From Haloactinomyces albus (lineage in GTDB: Bacteria; Actinomycetota; Actinomycetes; Mycobacteriales; Pseudonocardiaceae): a DNA stretch of 64,000 bases. How positions within the stretch are numbered: the first letter of the stretch is position 1; each line of letters opens with the position of its first letter. The position numbers and the translations under genes are program-made. The DNA lies in contig NZ_JAVDXW010000002.1 of assembly GCF_031458135.1 (NCBI RefSeq), positions 1 through 64,000 of the forward strand, in the 5' to 3' direction. Below the pieces are notes generated by a model, which saw nothing but the letters and a program-made list of their open reading frames with translations, had not been told where the DNA came from and ran no database searches. This document shows positions 13,701-26,306 of this stretch, piece by piece.

Positions 13701-15001
13701 CGGTGTTGATCACGGGTGGCACCGGTGGTCTCGGTGCGCATACCGCACGGTGGCTGGCCGGGCGTCGTCGTGGTCGCTTGCATCTGGTATTGCTCTCGCG
13801 GCGTGGTGAGCAGGCTCCGGGGGCCGGGGAGTTGCGGCAGGAGTTGGAAGAGCTCGGGGCACGGGTGACCATCGCGTGCTGCGATGTGGCCGAGCGGGAC
13901 GAGCTCGAACGTCTGTTGAGCAGTCTCGACGAGCCGGTGCGCGCCGTGTTCCACGCCGCGGGCACGACCGAGTCGGTCCCGCTCACGGAGCTCGACGCCG
14001 AGGTCATCGAGCGCCAAATGGCGTCGAAGGTCACCGGCGCCGCGAATCTCCACGCACTCGTCGGCTCCGACGCGTTGGAGGCGTTCGTTCTCTACGGCAG
14101 CATCGCGGGTTTCTGGGGCTCCGGTGAACAGGGTGCTTATGCGGCGGCGAATGCATTCCTGGACGGACTGGCGCGGTGTCGACGAGGCGGGGGGCTGCCT
14201 GCCACGGTGATGCACTGGGGCCCGTGGGCCCGGGGTGGCATGGTGAGCGACGAAGTGGCGGTGCAGCTTCGTCGCCGCGGGGTGGAACCGATGGCTCCGG
14301 AGGTCGCCCTCCGTGGTCTCGAGATCGCGCTGCGGGACGATCGCGCCGCGCTCGCGGTCGCGAACGTCGACTGGTTCCGTTTCGCCCCGAGCTTCGCTTT
14401 CGCACACCCACGGCCCCTACTGCTCGGCGTCGAAGAGGCCCGGCACGCGCTCGCGGAGATCTCCTCGACCGAACACCACGACGGCAAGTCGCTTCTGCAC
14501 ACGCGGTTGCGGGACGCTGCGCCGGAGGAGCGCGCGGAGGTGGCGCTCAACGCGGTGTGCGAAGAGGTGGCGGCGGTGTTGGGGATGGCCGGAGCCGAAG
14601 CGGTCCCCGTCGACCGGCCCTTCCAGGAACTCGGCCTGGATTCGCTGATGGCGGTCGAAGTCCAGAAGCGGCTCTCCGCACTGGTGGATCAGAAGCTCTC
14701 GCCGAGTCTGCTGTTCGATTACCCGACGGCCCGTGCGCTCTCCGAGTTCGTCCTGGGACTCGTCCACCCCAAGCGGGATGAGCTCGCGGAGGCACGAGAA
14801 GCCCTCGAGGTGCTCCAGCGTATCCCCGCCGAGCGGCTCGAGCAGGAAGGGCTGATGAAGCAGCTCGTCGGACTGGTGTTCCACACCCAGGACGGTGCGG
14901 CGGCGAACGACGAGGGATCGTCCGATACCGCAGCAGATGCCGGTGACGAGCTGTTCGGTCGGCTCGATGCGCAGTTCTCGAAGCTGAGAGATCTCGGATG
15001 A
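4763..15001 (+). CDS. Modular type I PKS, two modules: KS-AT(mm)-DH-KR-ACP, KS-AT(m)-KR-ACP
   Basis: 3412-residue bimodular synthase. Residues 1-40 form a docking helix. Module 1: KS about 42-463 (TACSSSL, two His motifs intact), AT 587-930 (GHSQGE, YASH: methylmalonyl), DH 950-1210 (catalytic His present in [10 protein letters not shown], but the second catalytic Asp is Glu in HPALVEAAL, so probably inactive), KR 1423-1600 (LDD, B1-type), ACP around 1735 ([10 protein letters not shown]). Module 2: KS 1797-2225, AT 2337-2690 (GHSIGE, HAFH: malonyl), no DH, KR 2980-3170 with no LDD but the Trp of A-type KRs and Gln three residues before the catalytic Tyr (A1-like), ACP near 3290, C-terminal docking region to 3412. 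Both modules should leave a beta-hydroxyl if module 1 DH is dead. ATG overlaps the previous stop, suggesting translational coupling. Confidence 0.95.
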   Translation: MSAPKDEKPMSSVTDPQERARRAVAALQQANQKLGELRSRANEPIAVVSMAGRYPGGADTPEALWQLVAEGDDAVGAFPESRPGWSIDSLYDPDPDAPGRSLTKEGGFLDDVDLFDPAFFGISPKEAERMDPQQRILLETCWELLERARVPVASLQGSLTGVYVGAMYDDYFARLGRDLANFDGHNGTAGGHSILSGRVSYTLGLQGPAISVDTACSSSLVTVHMAMEALRKGECDLALAGGVAVMATPFAFVEFSRQRGLAPDGRCKPFSEQADGAGWSEGCGMLLLERLSDARANGHEVLAVLRSGAVNQDGRSQGLTAPNGPSQERVIRAALTAADLGAADVDVVEAHGTGTPLGDPIEANALQATYGQAHTAERPLWVGSIKSNLGHPQAAAGAAGLIKMVQALRHEELPRSLYTESPTPHVDWSAGHVRLLESSVPWPRREGHVRRAAVSSFGISGTNAHVILEEAPPAEQVEHDGGAEPRSAASPFPIVLSGHTEAALRANAARLADLMEPDPMESGGPARDEAPVLRDIAYSTVMTRTPSTERLCLPARDRGNAVPALRSVAEGSLPSGAVRATAHRERTIFLFPGQGSQYPGMCRSLLGDETFRAALVECDEALRPHVGFSVLAVLEQDDDAQQEALRKVAVVQPVLFAVAVALARVWALWGVVPDGVVGHSQGEVAAAVAAGALSLADGARVVGVRSRLIAGLDGEGGMGSVGLPVDEVERRLAARGDDLSVAVVNTAESTVVAGDSAALESFLTELEAEGIHCRRIAVDYASHSSQVDPILDGIRAELGGLTPRAGHIAIYSTVRGDAVDGHVLDADYWVDNLRRPVRLDRALDALAPGEETAFVELGAHPLLVATLRAAGHDAVVGSLHRDEDSASRLRHAAAELFAHGRPIDWATVYTSTGARPVDLPTYAFQRQHYWLELADAGHGDASAFGLDAGEHPLLAGRTDLSDDTVVFTGSTAALARPWHAEHHVFDTALLPAATFVDLVLHAADQVGLERVADASIEAPIPLDAGARRLQLVLEPERGGHRRFTLHSRLADGPWVRNATGKLAERTTEAPVTPGGGPPPGATPLDVDGLYASLDDDGHAYGPTFRTVTRGWITDDEVVVEASLPEEVQDEAESFGAHPALVEAALAAATRILPRSDEDDTVHLPCTVTDAMLHAVGATTIRARVTRAAEGRVRLALFDPAGDPVATIGAVATEAVTEARIREVADSAAATAPSSLYHVVGDPIPDAVADTPTGPATGYLEVDVAAPDFAALADRVREEGASALVVRWPDTDATPAAVRDLTHRALAWLKGWLAEDDLGDTRVVWLTRRATEGGSAEALPSPAMGALWGIGRAFQEEHPDRPLVLVDTETETDGPPDAIDDLVARLPHDEPQLVLRGGILAALRLLPVDRAEEPAAPTWNTHGTVLITGGTGGLARVLAHHLIAEHGIRHLALVSRSGPAASGAAELVAELEAAGAATVTVHACDVSDRTALAAVLDSVPAERPLTAVFHTAAVLDDGLLTDLTPERVDTVLRPKIDAAFHLHELTADLPLSAFVVFSSAAGTLGSAGQANYAAANAALDSLAARRRRMGLPAVSLAWGVWTEVGLATSLDDLLQHRLGQMGGLPIDPELGMRLLDEALGRPEALLAPIPFDRSRLEHRAKEGALPALLRGLVRRRFRRAAGTVKGSQLAERLAGLSESEREAVLVEMVRGELATVLGLPEAAAVPVDGPVRDLGLDSLMAVESRNRLAALVGEKLPASLLFDHPTPRELTRFLATTMRDTASGTARVDVVAARRAPDEPIAIVSMAGRYPGGVDTPEALWRLLAEGRDAIAGFPDRPGWEIERLYDPDPDAAGRSSTNQGGFLRDAGLFDPEFFGISPREAERLDPQQRLLLETSWEAIERAGLPPSSLDRSLTGVYLGIQSSGYIIQSGELDQLDGHVATGVANSTASGRISYTLGLQGPAVSVDTACSSSLVSIHQAMEALRRGECDLAFAGGVTVMATPVPLVAFSRERLVSPDGRCKPFADAADGVGWSEGCGMVLLERLSDARANDHDILAVLRSSAVNQDGRSQGLTAPNGPAQERVIRSALAAGGLEPSEVDAVEAHGTGTTLGDPIETNALQATYGRAHTEDMPLHVGSIKSNLGHPQAAAGIAGVMKMVLALQHGELPRSLYADQPTPHVDWSSGQVRLLDEAVPWSHRDGHVRRAGVSSFGISGTNAHVIVEEAPEVETSESEAPEVGAADSRSQLAECAVPILVSGRSESALRANAERLAAYLEEESGVSLADVGCTLATRRKTFEHRGSVVASSRGAAVAGLRALGQGARSAGVRVSAGSSAGAVGVLFTGQGSQRLGMGRELAAVDDVFRADLEEIASAFDRFLDRPLLSVLWAEPDTEAAEYLARTEYIQPALFTLEVALFHRLQRLGITPGVLVGHSIGELSAVYASGAVPLADAAKLVATRGRTMQQCRTDGIMLSLQASEEEIRAMVPEGAWLAAVNGPGQCVVSGDAQAVHQVAAEFEDRGRKTRRLSVSHAFHSGHMDTALPELERVAAECEFGEPNIPVISNRTGQPLTTEELTSSHYWARHAREAVRFHDGIATALAAGTDTFVECGPDNTASAMAAQCVPDEQPATFVPTLHSQTRQPGQSGKTDEPAAFATALGTLHTTGHQPDWHTFYTGTDAHPVLLPTYAFQHQHYWIDAAPTLNNGPSRGNEFADDALRNAVTAEKTDEVADLLALPAELRSNLTSLVPHMAAWYRRHEAEAALSEWLYDEHWEPAPPPTGSSSSSGDRWLLLAASDDPVVDATARALEAAGVDVERTAVATDPAPAVARIEAERWAGVLLAGAFTHEDSCAPSELAAELSRIVGLVEVLERTPSTTRFWCVTRGAVSTTDEEVVHHPLQSLVWGFGRVVGLERPDRLGALVDVPEDLAPEALAELPSVLTAHDDEDQIALRPDEATGACRMVRRLGRTRLSHGGEDVAFAGTVLITGGTGGLGAHTARWLAGRRRGRLHLVLLSRRGEQAPGAGELRQELEELGARVTIACCDVAERDELERLLSSLDEPVRAVFHAAGTTESVPLTELDAEVIERQMASKVTGAANLHALVGSDALEAFVLYGSIAGFWGSGEQGAYAAANAFLDGLARCRRGGGLPATVMHWGPWARGGMVSDEVAVQLRRRGVEPMAPEVALRGLEIALRDDRAALAVANVDWFRFAPSFAFAHPRPLLLGVEEARHALAEISSTEHHDGKSLLHTRLRDAAPEERAEVALNAVCEEVAAVLGMAGAEAVPVDRPFQELGLDSLMAVEVQKRLSALVDQKLSPSLLFDYPTARALSEFVLGLVHPKRDELAEAREALEVLQRIPAERLEQEGLMKQLVGLVFHTQDGAAANDEGSSDTAADAGDELFGRLDAQFSKLRDLG

Positions 15002-15068
15002 ATTCGTATCGCAAGGGTGCCGCGGAGCGTGGCGCCGTCGTCTCTTGTCGCGGTCGGAAGGTGTCGTC

Positions 15069-18000
15069 ATGCCGACGGAAAACGAACTGAAGTCCTACCT
15101 GGAGCGTGCGAGCAAGGCACTCGACCTGACCACCGCGAAGCTGGAACGCGAGCAGGCGCGCAACGACGCTCCGATCGCGGTGGTGGCGATGGCTTGTCGT
15201 TATCCGGGGGGAGTTCGTTCGCCGGAGGGATTGTGGGATCTGGTGGTGGAGGGCCGGGATGCTGTCAGTGCGTTTCCGGATCGGCCGATGTGGAACGCCG
15301 AGGGTCTTTATGATCCGGATCCGGATGCGGTGGGTACGACGTATGCCCGCGAGGGTGGTTTCGTCGAGGACGCGGGGTTGTTCGATCCGGAGTTTTTCGG
15401 GATCAGCCCGCGGGAGGCGGAGCGGCTTGATCCGCAGCAGCGGTTGCTGCTGGAGACGTCCTGGGAGGCCATCGAACGGGCGGGGCTGCCACCGTCATCG
15501 CTCGACCGCAGCCTCACCGGCGTCTACGTCGGTTCGCAGGGAAGCGACTACCTGAACCACCACTCCGCGCACCTCGAACTTCTCGACGGCCACTTGGGCA
15601 CCGGCAGCATGTCCAGCACGGCGTCCGGCCGCATTTCCTACACGCTGGGGCTGCAGGGGCCTGCGGTGTCGGTGGACACGGCGTGCAGTTCGTCGCTGGT
15701 GGCGCTGCACCTGGCGATGCAGGGGTTGCGGCGTGGTGAGTGCGATCTCGCCTTCGCGGGCGGGGTGACCGTGATGGCAACGCCGACGGCATTCGTCGAG
15801 TTCAGCAGGCAGCGTGGGATCGCCCCGGATGGTCGCTGCAAGCCGTTCTCCGATGCGGCGGACGGTGTGGGGTGGTCCGAGGGCTGTGGGGTGTTGCTTC
15901 TGGAGCGGTTGTCGGACGCGCGGGCCAATAGCCGTGAGGTGTTGGCGGTGTTGCGGTCGAGCGCGGTCAATCAGGACGGCCGCAGCCAGGGGCTCACGGC
16001 GCCGAACGGGCCGGCCCAGGAGCGGGTGATCGGCGCGGCGTTGGCGGCGGGTGGGCTCGAGCCATCGGAGGTGGATGCCGTCGAGGCGCACGGCACCGGC
16101 ACCTCGCTGGGGGATCCGATGGAGGCTCATGCGCTGCTGTCGACCTACGGGAAGGCGCATTCCGAGCAGGCGCCGTTGTACGTGGGCTCGATCAAGTCGA
16201 ACATTGGCCATCCGCAGGCGGCGGCGGGAGTCGCCGGAGTGATCAAGATGGTGCAAGCGCTGCAGCACGAGGAACTGCCGCGATCGTTGTATGCCGACGC
16301 GCCCACCTCGCACGTCGACTGGGCATCGGGCAATGTTCGCCTCCTCGACGAAACGGTGCCGTGGCCCCATCGGCACGAACACGTTCGACGTGCTGGGGTG
16401 AGCTCGTTCGGCATCTCGGGCACGAACGCCCACGTGATCGTCGAAGAAGCGCCCGAGGTCGAGATTTCCGAGTCGGAAACACCCGAGGTGGAGGCAACGC
16501 CCGAGGCTGAGGCGGCCAATTCGGGGCCTCGGTTGGCTGGGTGCGTGCTGCCGATTCTTGTGTCCGGTCGTAGTGAGTCGGCGTTGCGGGCGAATGCGGG
16601 GCGGTTGGCGGCGTACCTGGCGGAGGACTCGGGGGTCTCGCTGGTGGATGTGGGGCTCACCCTGGCGACGCGGCGCAAGGCCTTTGACTGTCGGGCATCG
16701 GTGATGGCTTCCTCGCGGGATCAGGCGATCTCCGGCCTGCGTGCACTTGAACGGGGTGCGCGCCCGCCGGACGTGACCGTGACAGCAGGAGAGCCGTCGC
16801 CGGGTGCACTGGGGATGCTGTTCACCGGGCAGGGCAGCCAACGCCTGGGCATGGGCCGTGGTTTGGCTACGGCAGATCCCGATTTTCGGGCTGATGTGCA
16901 GAAGATCGCTGCGGCCTTCGAGGAGCACTTGGCCCGACCTCTGTTATCGGTGATGTGGGCCGATGAGTCTTCCGAAGCGGCCGAATACCTGACACGGACG
17001 GAATACGCCCAACCGGCATTGTTCACTCTTGAGGTGGCACTGTTTCACCGGTTGCAGCGGTTGGGAATCAGCCCGGATGTGCTGGTGGGCCATTCCATCG
17101 GGGAGCTGGCCGCGGTACATGTGTCGGGGGGGCTGTCACTCCCTGACGCAGCAATGTTGGTCGCCGCCCGAGGTCGATTGATGCAACAGTGCCGCACCGA
17201 TGGGGCAATGGCATCGCTACAAGCCAGCGAAGACGAAATCCGGGCGGTGTTGCCTGAAAGGGTGTGGCTGGCGGCAGTCAACGGGCCGTCGCAATGCGTG
17301 ATCTCCGGGAACGCGGACGCTGTCGATCAGGTAGCCACCCGGTTCAAGCAAGAGGGACGGAAGACGCGGCGGTTATCGGTCAGTCACGCGTTCCACAGCG
17401 GACACATGGACACCGCACTCCCGGAACTCCAACAGACCGCAGCGAAATGCCGGTTCAGCGAACTGGAGATTCCGGTGATCAGCAACATCACCGGCCAACC
17501 GTTGACAACTGCGGAACTAAGCTCCCCGAACTACTGGGCCCGGCATACCCGCAAAACAGTGCGCTTCCAGGACGGAATCGACTCGGCGGTGGCCATCGGA
17601 GCCCGCACCTTCGTGGAATGCGGACCGGACAACACCGCCAGCACCATAGCCACACAATGCGTACCCGACCAACACCCGACCACATTCATCCCCACCCTGC
17701 ACAGCCGACCCGGCCAATCCGGTGAGCCCGCGGCATTCACCACCGCACTGGGAACACTACACACCACCGGACACCAACCCGACTGGCACACCTTCTACAC
17801 CGGCACCAGGGCGAAGCCCACCCAACTACCCACCTACGCCTTCCAACACGAACACTACTGGCTCGCCCCACCGACGACCGATACCGGTTCTGGTGTCGGC
17901 GAACAACCGGGTGAGGCGTGCCGGTGGCCGCTGGCAGGCCGGCGGCACGCGCTTCCCGCAGGGGGATACGTACACACCATGCGGGTCGGCCCCGGAGCAC

Positions 18001-20669
18001 AAACGTATTTGGCCGACCATCGGGTGTTCGGGCGTGTGGTGGTGCCAGGAGCCTTCCACGCCTCGATACTGCTGGCCATCGCGGCGAGCCGCTGGCCGCA
18101 CCGGCCGGTGGCGGTGGAGGATGTGCAGTTCGTGGAGGCGCTGACGTTCGACTCGGTCGATGGCAGCGTGCCGGTGCAGGTACACCTCATCCCCGAAGGC
18201 GATGCCCCCGATGCCACTGAGACGTTCCACGCCACCCTCGCCAGCAGGCAGCACGACCAGTGGACCACCCACGCACGCGCCCGACTCACCCCAGCCGACG
18301 AACCGGCGACACTTCCGATGCTTCCTTCCGCCCCGGTCCTGGAGGAGATGAACACGGCCGAGGGCTTGCTGGATTCCTTGCGCGCCGTGGAGGTGGACTG
18401 GGCACCGCAGTGGCGGTGGCTGTCCGGATTCCGGAACGCCGGTGACGCCTGCCACGGCGCCTTCACGGTGCCGGACGGCGTCGATCCCGAGGGTTCTCCG
18501 GTACCGGCGGGTCTCCTCGACAACGCTTTCGCGGTCGCCATGTCGCTTTCCGGGCGCATCGAGGCGGGAACCCCGCAGTTGCCGTTCCACATCGAACGGC
18601 TGAGCTGGTCCGGACGGCACACCGCGGTCCGCACCGCGACGAGCGCGGGCCTGCGGCCCCAGGAGTCGATGACCCGGGCCGATGACCTCGTCGGGCGTGA
18701 CGCGTCCGGAGGAACGGTGTTTCACCTCCACGGATTCTCCGCGCACCGAGCTCCGCTGCATCGCTTCCTCCCATCCCAGCACGGGAACGATCTCTTCCGA
18801 GTCGCGTTCGATCCCGTCGAAACCGATCCGGTCGCCACCGAGTCGATGGGCGGGGAGCCGGAATCCGTTCGGTACGTGCCCGCGTTCGAGACGGACATCG
18901 CGGCGTTCGTCAGCGAGCTAACCGCCGCTGACGAGACGCCGACGATCGTGGTGGAGTGGCCGGATTGCACTCCTACCACGGACGCCGTTCACGGCGTGAC
19001 CAAGCGCGCGCTCGCCTGGCTTCAGGCATGGTCGGATTCCGAAGCGCTCGGCGATGCGCGGTTCGTATGGGTGACGCGCAACGCCTGCACGGTCGGCGAC
19101 GGCGATCGCGCGGCCTCCCCGGCAGCGGCCGCCTTGTGGGGAATCGGACGGACGGCGCAGTCGGAGCACCCGGACCGCTCCCTCGTGCTCGTGGACGTCG
19201 ACGCCGAACTCGACCACGTCTCGCTCGACGCCGCGCTGCGAACGCGGCCCGCCGACGAGCCACAGCTGGCGCTGCGCGACGGCAAGCCGGTCGCCCCTCG
19301 GCTGACGACTCTCGAGGCGAGGTCACCCGACGCCAAGCCCGAGGACACGGCGCACGCTCCGTTCGACGGATCGGGCACCGTGCTGGTCACCGGCGCCACC
19401 GGTGGGCTCGGTCGCATCGTGAGCCGTCATCTCGTCGCAGCCCACGGAGTGCGCCACCTGCTGCTGCTGTCGCGGTCCGGGCAGAGCGCCTCCGGCGCCG
19501 CCGAGCTGGTCGGGGAGCTCGAAGACCTCGGCGCGGAGACGGTGACCCTCCGCGCGTGCGACGCGTCCGTTCGCCAGGAGTTGGCAGGGATCATCGAGGA
19601 GATCCCCGCGGATCGTCCACTGCGTTCGGTCGTGCACGCGGCGGGAACCATCGATGATGGTCTGCTCACGGATCTCACCGACGCGCGCGTCGAGACGGCC
19701 CTTCGCGCGAAGGTGGATGCGGCGTTGCATTTGCATGAGTTGACGGAGTCGGTGTCGTTGTCGGCGTTTGTGCTGTTCTCGTCGGTGGCGGGGACGTTCG
19801 GCAGCGCGGCGCAAGGCAGTTATGCGGCGGCGAATGCCGCGCTCGATGCGGTGGCGGCGCGGCGCAAGGCCTGTGGCCTTCCGGCGACGAGTCTGGCGTG
19901 GGGACCGTGGGCCGAGGCGGGGATGGCCGCCGAGATGGATCGCCCACTGCAGCGGCGGCTGCGGCGCGAGGGGCTGCGGTTCCTCGACACCGAGAGCGGG
20001 ATGCGCCTGTTCGACGACGCGCTCGTACGACCGGAAGCGGTGCTCGCGCCGGTGCTGCTGGATCGGGGCATCCTCCGGAACTCGGATGGTGCCGCGAGCG
20101 TGCCGCCGCTTCTCCGTGGCCTCGTGCGGGCGCAGGAATCGAGCGGGCGTGACCGGTCCGGGACGACGCTCGTCGACACACTCGCGACGGTGCCCGAGGA
20201 CGAACGCCCCCGTGTCGTGCTGGAGGCGGTACGCGCGGAGGTGGCGGCGGTGCTCGGGATCACGTCCGCCGAAGAGGTTCCCCCACAGCGAGCACTCCAA
20301 GAGCTCGGCCTCGACTCGCTGATGGCGGTGGAGGTGCGGAACCGCCTGTCCGGCCTCGTCGGGCAGATGCTCCCCGCCGATCTCCTGTTCAGCTACCCGA
20401 CCGCCCAGGCACTTGCCGAGCGGATCTCGTCCACTCTCGCCCCGGACGAGGAGGAGGACGAGGCCGATCAGGCGCGGGAGCTCGTGGCGGCGTTGGAGCG
20501 GTTCTCGCCGGAAGCGCTCGAACGCAGCGGGGCGGCACAGCGGCTGCTCGACTTGACGTTCCGGCTGCGGAAGCGCCCGGGCGACGGAAGAACAGAAGAA
20601 CAGGACCTCGAGGGCGCCTCCGACGAGGAGCTTCTCGAGATCCTCGACGAGGAGATCTCGACCTGGTGA
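15069..20669 (+). CDS. Modular type I PKS, one module KS-AT(m)-DH-KR-ACP
   Basis: 1866-residue module. I chose ATG 15069, preceded by GGAAGG eight bases upstream, over an in-frame TTG 24 bases earlier; it gives [14 protein letters not shown], matching the docking helices of its neighbours. KS about 32-461 (TACSSSL), malonyl-type AT 583-931 (GHSIGE, HAFH), DH 952-1230 with a complete [10 protein letters not shown] motif and an Asp in [11 protein letters not shown] 1438-1620 (IDD, B-type; Ser, Tyr, Asn present), ACP near 1746. This DH is unlike the DH domains of the other modules and is the most convincing active one, so this module should install a double bond. The KS-AT half is nearly identical in places to module 2 of the preceding gene. 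Two in-frame TTA leucine codons occur at 16944 and 17373, which in streptomycete-like hosts make translation depend on the bldA tRNA. It starts 67 bp after the previous stop. Confidence 0.94.
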   Translation: MPTENELKSYLERASKALDLTTAKLEREQARNDAPIAVVAMACRYPGGVRSPEGLWDLVVEGRDAVSAFPDRPMWNAEGLYDPDPDAVGTTYAREGGFVEDAGLFDPEFFGISPREAERLDPQQRLLLETSWEAIERAGLPPSSLDRSLTGVYVGSQGSDYLNHHSAHLELLDGHLGTGSMSSTASGRISYTLGLQGPAVSVDTACSSSLVALHLAMQGLRRGECDLAFAGGVTVMATPTAFVEFSRQRGIAPDGRCKPFSDAADGVGWSEGCGVLLLERLSDARANSREVLAVLRSSAVNQDGRSQGLTAPNGPAQERVIGAALAAGGLEPSEVDAVEAHGTGTSLGDPMEAHALLSTYGKAHSEQAPLYVGSIKSNIGHPQAAAGVAGVIKMVQALQHEELPRSLYADAPTSHVDWASGNVRLLDETVPWPHRHEHVRRAGVSSFGISGTNAHVIVEEAPEVEISESETPEVEATPEAEAANSGPRLAGCVLPILVSGRSESALRANAGRLAAYLAEDSGVSLVDVGLTLATRRKAFDCRASVMASSRDQAISGLRALERGARPPDVTVTAGEPSPGALGMLFTGQGSQRLGMGRGLATADPDFRADVQKIAAAFEEHLARPLLSVMWADESSEAAEYLTRTEYAQPALFTLEVALFHRLQRLGISPDVLVGHSIGELAAVHVSGGLSLPDAAMLVAARGRLMQQCRTDGAMASLQASEDEIRAVLPERVWLAAVNGPSQCVISGNADAVDQVATRFKQEGRKTRRLSVSHAFHSGHMDTALPELQQTAAKCRFSELEIPVISNITGQPLTTAELSSPNYWARHTRKTVRFQDGIDSAVAIGARTFVECGPDNTASTIATQCVPDQHPTTFIPTLHSRPGQSGEPAAFTTALGTLHTTGHQPDWHTFYTGTRAKPTQLPTYAFQHEHYWLAPPTTDTGSGVGEQPGEACRWPLAGRRHALPAGGYVHTMRVGPGAQTYLADHRVFGRVVVPGAFHASILLAIAASRWPHRPVAVEDVQFVEALTFDSVDGSVPVQVHLIPEGDAPDATETFHATLASRQHDQWTTHARARLTPADEPATLPMLPSAPVLEEMNTAEGLLDSLRAVEVDWAPQWRWLSGFRNAGDACHGAFTVPDGVDPEGSPVPAGLLDNAFAVAMSLSGRIEAGTPQLPFHIERLSWSGRHTAVRTATSAGLRPQESMTRADDLVGRDASGGTVFHLHGFSAHRAPLHRFLPSQHGNDLFRVAFDPVETDPVATESMGGEPESVRYVPAFETDIAAFVSELTAADETPTIVVEWPDCTPTTDAVHGVTKRALAWLQAWSDSEALGDARFVWVTRNACTVGDGDRAASPAAAALWGIGRTAQSEHPDRSLVLVDVDAELDHVSLDAALRTRPADEPQLALRDGKPVAPRLTTLEARSPDAKPEDTAHAPFDGSGTVLVTGATGGLGRIVSRHLVAAHGVRHLLLLSRSGQSASGAAELVGELEDLGAETVTLRACDASVRQELAGIIEEIPADRPLRSVVHAAGTIDDGLLTDLTDARVETALRAKVDAALHLHELTESVSLSAFVLFSSVAGTFGSAAQGSYAAANAALDAVAARRKACGLPATSLAWGPWAEAGMAAEMDRPLQRRLRREGLRFLDTESGMRLFDDALVRPEAVLAPVLLDRGILRNSDGAASVPPLLRGLVRAQESSGRDRSGTTLVDTLATVPEDERPRVVLEAVRAEVAAVLGITSAEEVPPQRALQELGLDSLMAVEVRNRLSGLVGQMLPADLLFSYPTAQALAERISSTLAPDEEEDEADQARELVAALERFSPEALERSGAAQRLLDLTFRLRKRPGDGRTEEQDLEGASDEELLEILDEEISTW

Positions 20670-20747
20670 CTCGGCCGGTGTTGGACGGGGCCGCTCGCCG
20701 CCGCATGCGGGACGGACTCGGGCCCTCCCCTCGGAAAGGTAATTCGA

Positions 20748-23700
20748 TTGGCGACCGACCCAGAGCTGCGAACGTATCTGAAGCGCGCGACGGCGGAGTT
20801 GAAGGAGACCAAGCGCCGCCTCGCCGACGAGCTGCATCGAACGAACGAGCCGATCGCCATCGTGTCGATGGCCGGCCGTTATCCGGGCGGAGCGGACACG
20901 CCGGAGGCGCTGTGGCAACTCCTCGACGAAGGGCGTGACGGGATCGGTGGGTTCCCCGACCGCCCCGAATGGAGCGTCGAACGTGTCTATGACCCCGATC
21001 CGGACGCACCGGGTCGCTCGACGACGAAGGAAGGTGGTTTCCTCCACGACGCCGGGCTCTTCGACTGCTCGTTCTTCGGGATCAGCCCGAAGGAGGCGGA
21101 GCGGTTCGACCCGCAGCAGCGCATTCTCCTCGAAACCTGCTGGGAACTCCTGGAACGAGCGCGTGTGCCCGCCTCGTCCCTCGAGGGCAGTCTCACCGGT
21201 GTCTATGCGGGCGTCATGTACAACGACTACCTGTCGCGGCTGGGTCACGACCCGACGAACTTCGACGGACACAACGTCGCGGCGGGGGCGGGCAGCCTCA
21301 TCTCCGGCCGCATCGCCTACACCCTCGGGGTCCAGGGCCCTGCGGTCTCCGTCGACACCGCGTGCAGTTCGTCGCTGGTGACCATCCACATGGCGATGCA
21401 GGCGCTGCGGCGCGGTGAATGCGATCTCGCGCTCGCCGGCGGAGTCACGGTGATGGCGACACCCTCCATCCTCATCGAGTTCAGCAGGCAGTACGCGGCG
21501 GCGCCGGACGGCCGCTGCAAACCGTTCTCCGCAGCGGCGAACGGAGTCGGCTGGTCCGAGGGATGCGGGATGCTGCTGCTCGAGCGGCTTTCGGACGCAC
21601 GGGCCAACGGCCACGACGTGTTGGCGGTGCTCCGGTCGAGCGCGACCAATCAGGACGGTCGCAGTCAAGGCTTGATCGCGCCGAACGGTCCCTCCCAGGA
21701 GCGGGTGATGAGGATGGCGCTGACCTCGGGCGGCCTCGGTCCGGACGATGTGGACGCGGTGGAGGCCCACGGCACCGGAACGGCGCTCGGCGATCCGATG
21801 GAAGCCAACGCCGTTTTGGCGACCTACGGCAAAACCCGCTCCGCGGATACCCCGCTGTATCTCGGCTCGATCAAGTCGAACTTCGGTCACACACAGGCGG
21901 CCGCCGGGGCGGCGGGCGTGCTGAAGATGGTGCTCGCGCTCCAGCGCGAGCGGTTGCCACGGTCGCTGTACGCGGGCGAACCGTCGACGCGCGTCGACTG
22001 GTCTTTGGGACGTGTTCAGCTGCTCGCGGATCCGGTGGCCTGGCCGCGCCGAGACGGGCACGTCCGTCGCGCGGGGGTGAGTTCGTTCGGCATCTCCGGG
22101 ACCAACGTGCACGTCATCGTCGAAGAGGCACCCGTACCCACCGTGTCGGAGGAGACGCGGGTGAACCTGGCGGCGGATGCGGAGCACGACGTCGCTCCGC
22201 AGCACCTCCGGACGCCGTTGCCGCTGGTCCTGTCCGGGCACACCGAGGATGCACTCCGCGCCAACGCCGCACGCCTCGCTGACCGGATCGCCCCACAACT
22301 CGCCACAGCACCGGCCACCGCGAGCGCCGTACTCCGGGACGTGGCGTGGAGTCTGGTCGCGACGCGTGATGCGTGCTGGGAGCGGCTCGCGTTGCCCGTC
22401 GGGAGCGAGGACACCGTCGACGCACTCCGAGCGGTCGCCGACGGGACGCTGCCGTCCGGTGCGGTCCGGGCGAGCGCCAAGCGATCGGACGTGGTGTTCG
22501 TGTTCCCGGGGCAGGGCAGTCAGTACCCGGGGATGTGTCGCGAGTTGCTCGCCGACCGCGTCTTCCGCCGGACGCTCGACGACTGCGACGAGGCGCTTCG
22601 CCCGCACACGGGCTTCTCGGTGGTTGAGCTGCTCGAGGCGGACGACGAGTGGCAACGCGAGGCGATGTCCCGGGTGACGGTGGTGCAGCCGTTGCTGTTC
22701 GCCGTGGCGGTCGCACTCGGCCGACTCTGGCAGAGCTGGGGCGTGCAGCCGTCGGGAGTACTCGGGCACAGCCAAGGGGAGGTCGCGGCAGCGGTCGTCG
22801 CCGGAACTCTGAGCCTGGACGATGCGGCGCGCGTCGTCGCGGTGCGCAGCCGTCTCGTCGAGAGCCTGGACGGAGACGGGGGCATGGCCAGTGTGGGGTT
22901 GCCGGTGGACGAGGTGGAGCGCCGTCTCACCGGGCGCGGCGGTCTCTCGATCGCCACGGTGAACACCGCGGAGTCGACAGGAGTCGCCGGCGAGCGGACC
23001 GAACTCGAGCGCTTCACCGCCGAGCTGGAAGCGGAGGGCGTGTTCTGCCGCCGCATCGCGGTCGACTACGCCTCCCACTCACCGCAGGTGGATCCGATCC
23101 TGGAGCCGATACGCCGGGAACTGGCCGAGCTGTCCCCTCGATCGGGCGCCGTCCCGATGTACTCGACGGTGCACGGCGCGCGGCTCGCAGGGGAAGAGTT
23201 GGACGGCGCGTACTGGGCCGACAATCTGCGACAGCCGGTGCGCCTCGATCACGCCCTCGTGGCATTGGACCCCGGCAGCCGGACCGCGTTCCTGGAGATC
23301 AGCGCACATCCGCTGCTGGTCGCACCGCTGAAAGGGGACGATCACGGCGCGGTCGTCGGATCGCTGGTCCGCGACCAGGACCCGCGGGCGCGTCTCCGTA
23401 TCGCGGCTGCGGAGTTGTTCGCCCACGGCATCCCGGTGGACTGGACCGCTATCTGGAACGGGTCCGAGGCTCGCACCGTTGATCTGCCGACCTATGCGTT
23501 CCAGCGAGAGCACTACTGGCTGGAAGTCCCCACCTCCTCTCGCGGCGATGCGCAGGCCTTCGGTCTCGAGGCAGGCGCGCACCCGCTCGTGGGGGCGCGC
23601 GCGGACCTGCCCGACGGCAGCGCGCTCTTCTCCGGCAGCCTCGATCCGGCCGCGCATCCCTGGTTGCTCGAGGAGCACATCCACGGCGTACCGATCGCGC

Positions 23701-26261
23701 CCGTCTCCGCGGTGGGCGAACTCGTGCTGCACGCCGCTGTCGAGCTGGGGGCGAGCGGTGCCACGTCGCTGGCTCTCGACGCCCCGTGGCCGCTCGATGA
23801 CCAGCGGCCGTGGCGTGCCCAGCTGATGATCGACCCCTCCGACGAAAACGGAGCGCGCTCGTTCGTCGTCCGGGGTCGACTCCGCGATGCGGGTGAGGAC
23901 GAACCGTGGAGCACGCACGCGACCGGAACGCTGGGCGGGGATGGTGCCCCCGGACATGTGCTTGACGGCCTCGACGAATGGCCCCCGGCCGGAGCCGATG
24001 GGGCCACGGTGGAAACCGTCGACCGGTTGGCGGCGCGTGGTCACGACATCGGGCCGGCGTTCCGGGCAGCCGAGAGGATCTGGGATCGAGGGGACACGTG
24101 GTTCGTCGAGGCGGCGTTGCCCGCGGAGCTGGTCACCGACGACGAGTCCGCCGAGGAGACATCCTTCCGGTTGCACCCGGCGCTGCTGGAGGCGGTGCTG
24201 CAAACCGTGGCAGCCCATGCCGCCGACACCGACGCGCCACTGTTCCCTGCCGAATGGTGGGGCGTACGGCTGCACGCGCTCGCCGCGACGGCAGTCCGGG
24301 CACGCGTCACTCGCGTCGGCGACACGGAGTTCCGTGTCGAGCTGTTCGATCCGACCGGGGCTCCGGTGGCCACGATCGAACGCTGTGTCTTCCGCCCCGC
24401 CACGATCGAGGACGTTCAGCGCGCGTCGCGGCGTACGGCGTCGTCGCTCTACCGTGTCGAGACTCGGCCGGTCCCGGCTCGGTCGGAGCCGGATGATTCG
24501 GTACCCGTGCTCGTCGTGCGTTTCCCGAGCTTCGACGCGACCCCCGAGGGAGTCCGGGACGCGATCCACCGGGGAGTCGCCCGGCTCCAGGACTGGCTCG
24601 CATCCGCGGCGCCGGAAGACGGTCGCGTTGTGTGGGTCCTCCACGACGCGGTGGGCGCGGACGGCGGTGATCGATCTCCGAATCCCGCGATGGCGGCGCT
24701 GTGGGGACTCGGACGGTCGTTCCAGGCCGAGCATCCCGAGCGTCGGCTCGTGCTGCTGGACACCGGCACGGATCAGGACGACGCGGCCTTGCGGGATCTC
24801 ATGCGGAGTGTGCCGGAGGAGGAGAACCAACTCGTGGCGCGCGACGGGTCCCTCGCGGTGCTACGCCTGGTGCAGGCCTCCGCGTCCGAAGCGCAGTCGT
24901 CCGCTGCCGCGCCGGACGAGGGAGCCGCGACACCATTGCCCGTCTCCGGAACGGTCCTCGTCACCGGCGGAACCGGCGGCCTCGCCCGACTCACCAGCCA
25001 CCACCTCGTCGCCGGGCACGGCGTGCGTCACCTGGTACTGCTCTCGCGGTCGGGGCAGCAGGCCGCGGGCGCCGACGCGCTGGTCCGAGAGCTCGAGGAG
25101 GTGGGTGCGGAGACGGTCACCGTCGCGGCCTGCGACGTGAGCGACCGCGCGGAGTTGGCGGCCGTACTCAGCGGCATCCCGGCGGAGCGGCCGCTGAGCG
25201 CGGTGTTCCACACCGCGGGCGTCCTCGACGACGGCTTGATCGGTGATCTCACTCCGGAACGCGTCGACACCGTGCTGCGGCCGAAGGTCGACGCAGCGCT
25301 GCACTTGCACGAGCTGACCGAGAACGCGCAGCTGTCCGCCTTCGTCTTGTTCTCCTCGATGGCCGGCACCATCGGCGGACCCGCACAGGCGAACTACGCG
25401 GCGGCGAACGCGGCTCTCGACGCCTTGGCGGAGCGTCGCGTGCGCCGGGGTCTTCCCGCGCTCAGCCTCGCGTGGGGCCTGTGGTCGGAAACCGGTCTCG
25501 TCACCGAACTCGAGGACCGGCTCCGGGAGCGGCTCGGTCGGACGGGCATGCTGCCGATCGATCGGGAATCCGGTATGGCGCTGTTGGACGCGTCGCTGAG
25601 CGGGCCGGACCCCGTGGTCGCCCCCGCGCCGCTCGACAGGGCACTGCTGCAGCGACGCGCCACCGCCCAGCCGGAGACCGTGCCCGCCATGCTCCGGTCC
25701 CTGGTGCGCAACCCTCTTCGCCGGGCCGCGGACGCGCGTGGCACCGGCTCCGAACTCGCCACTCGACTCGCGCGGCTTCCGGAGGCCGAACGGGCGCCCG
25801 CACTGCTCGACGCGGTGCGTGGCGAGCTCGCCACCGTTCTGGGGCTGCCGGGGACTTCGGCGGTTCCCCCGGATCGTCCGGTCCGCGACCTCGGCCTCGA
25901 CTCGCTGATGGCCGTCGAGTCCCGGAACCGGCTGTCGGCCGTGGTCGGCCAACCGCTCTCGGCGAACCTCCTCTTCGATTACCCGACGCCGGAGGATCTC
26001 GCCGATGCCCTCGGGGAAAAGCTCGGTCCTGAGGTCGGGGCCCGGAGGCAGAGCGCGAGCGACGAAGAGGAAGCGCGTATCCGGGATCTGCTTGCGAAGG
26101 TGCCGCTCTCCCGACTGCGGGAGAGCGGCCTGCTCACCCCGATCCTCGAGGTCGCCGAGGGCGTCGACGCAGCAAGCGCCGCCGATGCCACCGGCTCCGG
26201 GGAGATCGATTCGATGAACGTGAGCGACCTCCTTCGCCTCGCCGAAGAGGGGGGCGAATAA
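20748..26261 (+). CDS. Modular type I PKS, one module KS-AT(mm)-DH(inactive)-KR-ACP
   Basis: 1837-residue module starting at TTG 20748, eight bases after GGAAAGG; the start gives a docking helix like those of the flanking proteins. KS about 33-460 (TACSSSL), AT 582-920 (GHSQGE, YASH: methylmalonyl), DH-like region 942-1215, KR 1402-1590 with LDD plus a Pro at the position associated with B2-type KRs (GGPAQANY), ACP near 1715 and a C-terminal docking segment. The DH looks dead: the expected HxxxGxxxxP reads [10 protein letters not shown], with Glu where the His should be (or a one-residue deletion), and the second catalytic Asp is Glu (HPALLEAVL). The module therefore probably delivers a beta-hydroxy intermediate. 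It lies 78 bp after the upstream gene in the same apparent operon. Confidence 0.94.
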   Translation: MATDPELRTYLKRATAELKETKRRLADELHRTNEPIAIVSMAGRYPGGADTPEALWQLLDEGRDGIGGFPDRPEWSVERVYDPDPDAPGRSTTKEGGFLHDAGLFDCSFFGISPKEAERFDPQQRILLETCWELLERARVPASSLEGSLTGVYAGVMYNDYLSRLGHDPTNFDGHNVAAGAGSLISGRIAYTLGVQGPAVSVDTACSSSLVTIHMAMQALRRGECDLALAGGVTVMATPSILIEFSRQYAAAPDGRCKPFSAAANGVGWSEGCGMLLLERLSDARANGHDVLAVLRSSATNQDGRSQGLIAPNGPSQERVMRMALTSGGLGPDDVDAVEAHGTGTALGDPMEANAVLATYGKTRSADTPLYLGSIKSNFGHTQAAAGAAGVLKMVLALQRERLPRSLYAGEPSTRVDWSLGRVQLLADPVAWPRRDGHVRRAGVSSFGISGTNVHVIVEEAPVPTVSEETRVNLAADAEHDVAPQHLRTPLPLVLSGHTEDALRANAARLADRIAPQLATAPATASAVLRDVAWSLVATRDACWERLALPVGSEDTVDALRAVADGTLPSGAVRASAKRSDVVFVFPGQGSQYPGMCRELLADRVFRRTLDDCDEALRPHTGFSVVELLEADDEWQREAMSRVTVVQPLLFAVAVALGRLWQSWGVQPSGVLGHSQGEVAAAVVAGTLSLDDAARVVAVRSRLVESLDGDGGMASVGLPVDEVERRLTGRGGLSIATVNTAESTGVAGERTELERFTAELEAEGVFCRRIAVDYASHSPQVDPILEPIRRELAELSPRSGAVPMYSTVHGARLAGEELDGAYWADNLRQPVRLDHALVALDPGSRTAFLEISAHPLLVAPLKGDDHGAVVGSLVRDQDPRARLRIAAAELFAHGIPVDWTAIWNGSEARTVDLPTYAFQREHYWLEVPTSSRGDAQAFGLEAGAHPLVGARADLPDGSALFSGSLDPAAHPWLLEEHIHGVPIAPVSAVGELVLHAAVELGASGATSLALDAPWPLDDQRPWRAQLMIDPSDENGARSFVVRGRLRDAGEDEPWSTHATGTLGGDGAPGHVLDGLDEWPPAGADGATVETVDRLAARGHDIGPAFRAAERIWDRGDTWFVEAALPAELVTDDESAEETSFRLHPALLEAVLQTVAAHAADTDAPLFPAEWWGVRLHALAATAVRARVTRVGDTEFRVELFDPTGAPVATIERCVFRPATIEDVQRASRRTASSLYRVETRPVPARSEPDDSVPVLVVRFPSFDATPEGVRDAIHRGVARLQDWLASAAPEDGRVVWVLHDAVGADGGDRSPNPAMAALWGLGRSFQAEHPERRLVLLDTGTDQDDAALRDLMRSVPEEENQLVARDGSLAVLRLVQASASEAQSSAAAPDEGAATPLPVSGTVLVTGGTGGLARLTSHHLVAGHGVRHLVLLSRSGQQAAGADALVRELEEVGAETVTVAACDVSDRAELAAVLSGIPAERPLSAVFHTAGVLDDGLIGDLTPERVDTVLRPKVDAALHLHELTENAQLSAFVLFSSMAGTIGGPAQANYAAANAALDALAERRVRRGLPALSLAWGLWSETGLVTELEDRLRERLGRTGMLPIDRESGMALLDASLSGPDPVVAPAPLDRALLQRRATAQPETVPAMLRSLVRNPLRRAADARGTGSELATRLARLPEAERAPALLDAVRGELATVLGLPGTSAVPPDRPVRDLGLDSLMAVESRNRLSAVVGQPLSANLLFDYPTPEDLADALGEKLGPEVGARRQSASDEEEARIRDLLAKVPLSRLRESGLLTPILEVAEGVDAASAADATGSGEIDSMNVSDLLRLAEEGGE

Positions 26262-26306
26262 CCCTGCAGCGCCCGGCAACCCGACGCGGAAAGCCAAGAA
26301 GGATTC

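Noticed and set aside
19323-23078. Very long minus-strand open frame (1251 codons) and similar antisense frames across the PKS genes
   Set aside because: They are antisense to clearly homologous KS/AT/KR sequence, have Arg/Pro/Ser-rich composition and no recognisable domain; expected in GC-rich DNA.
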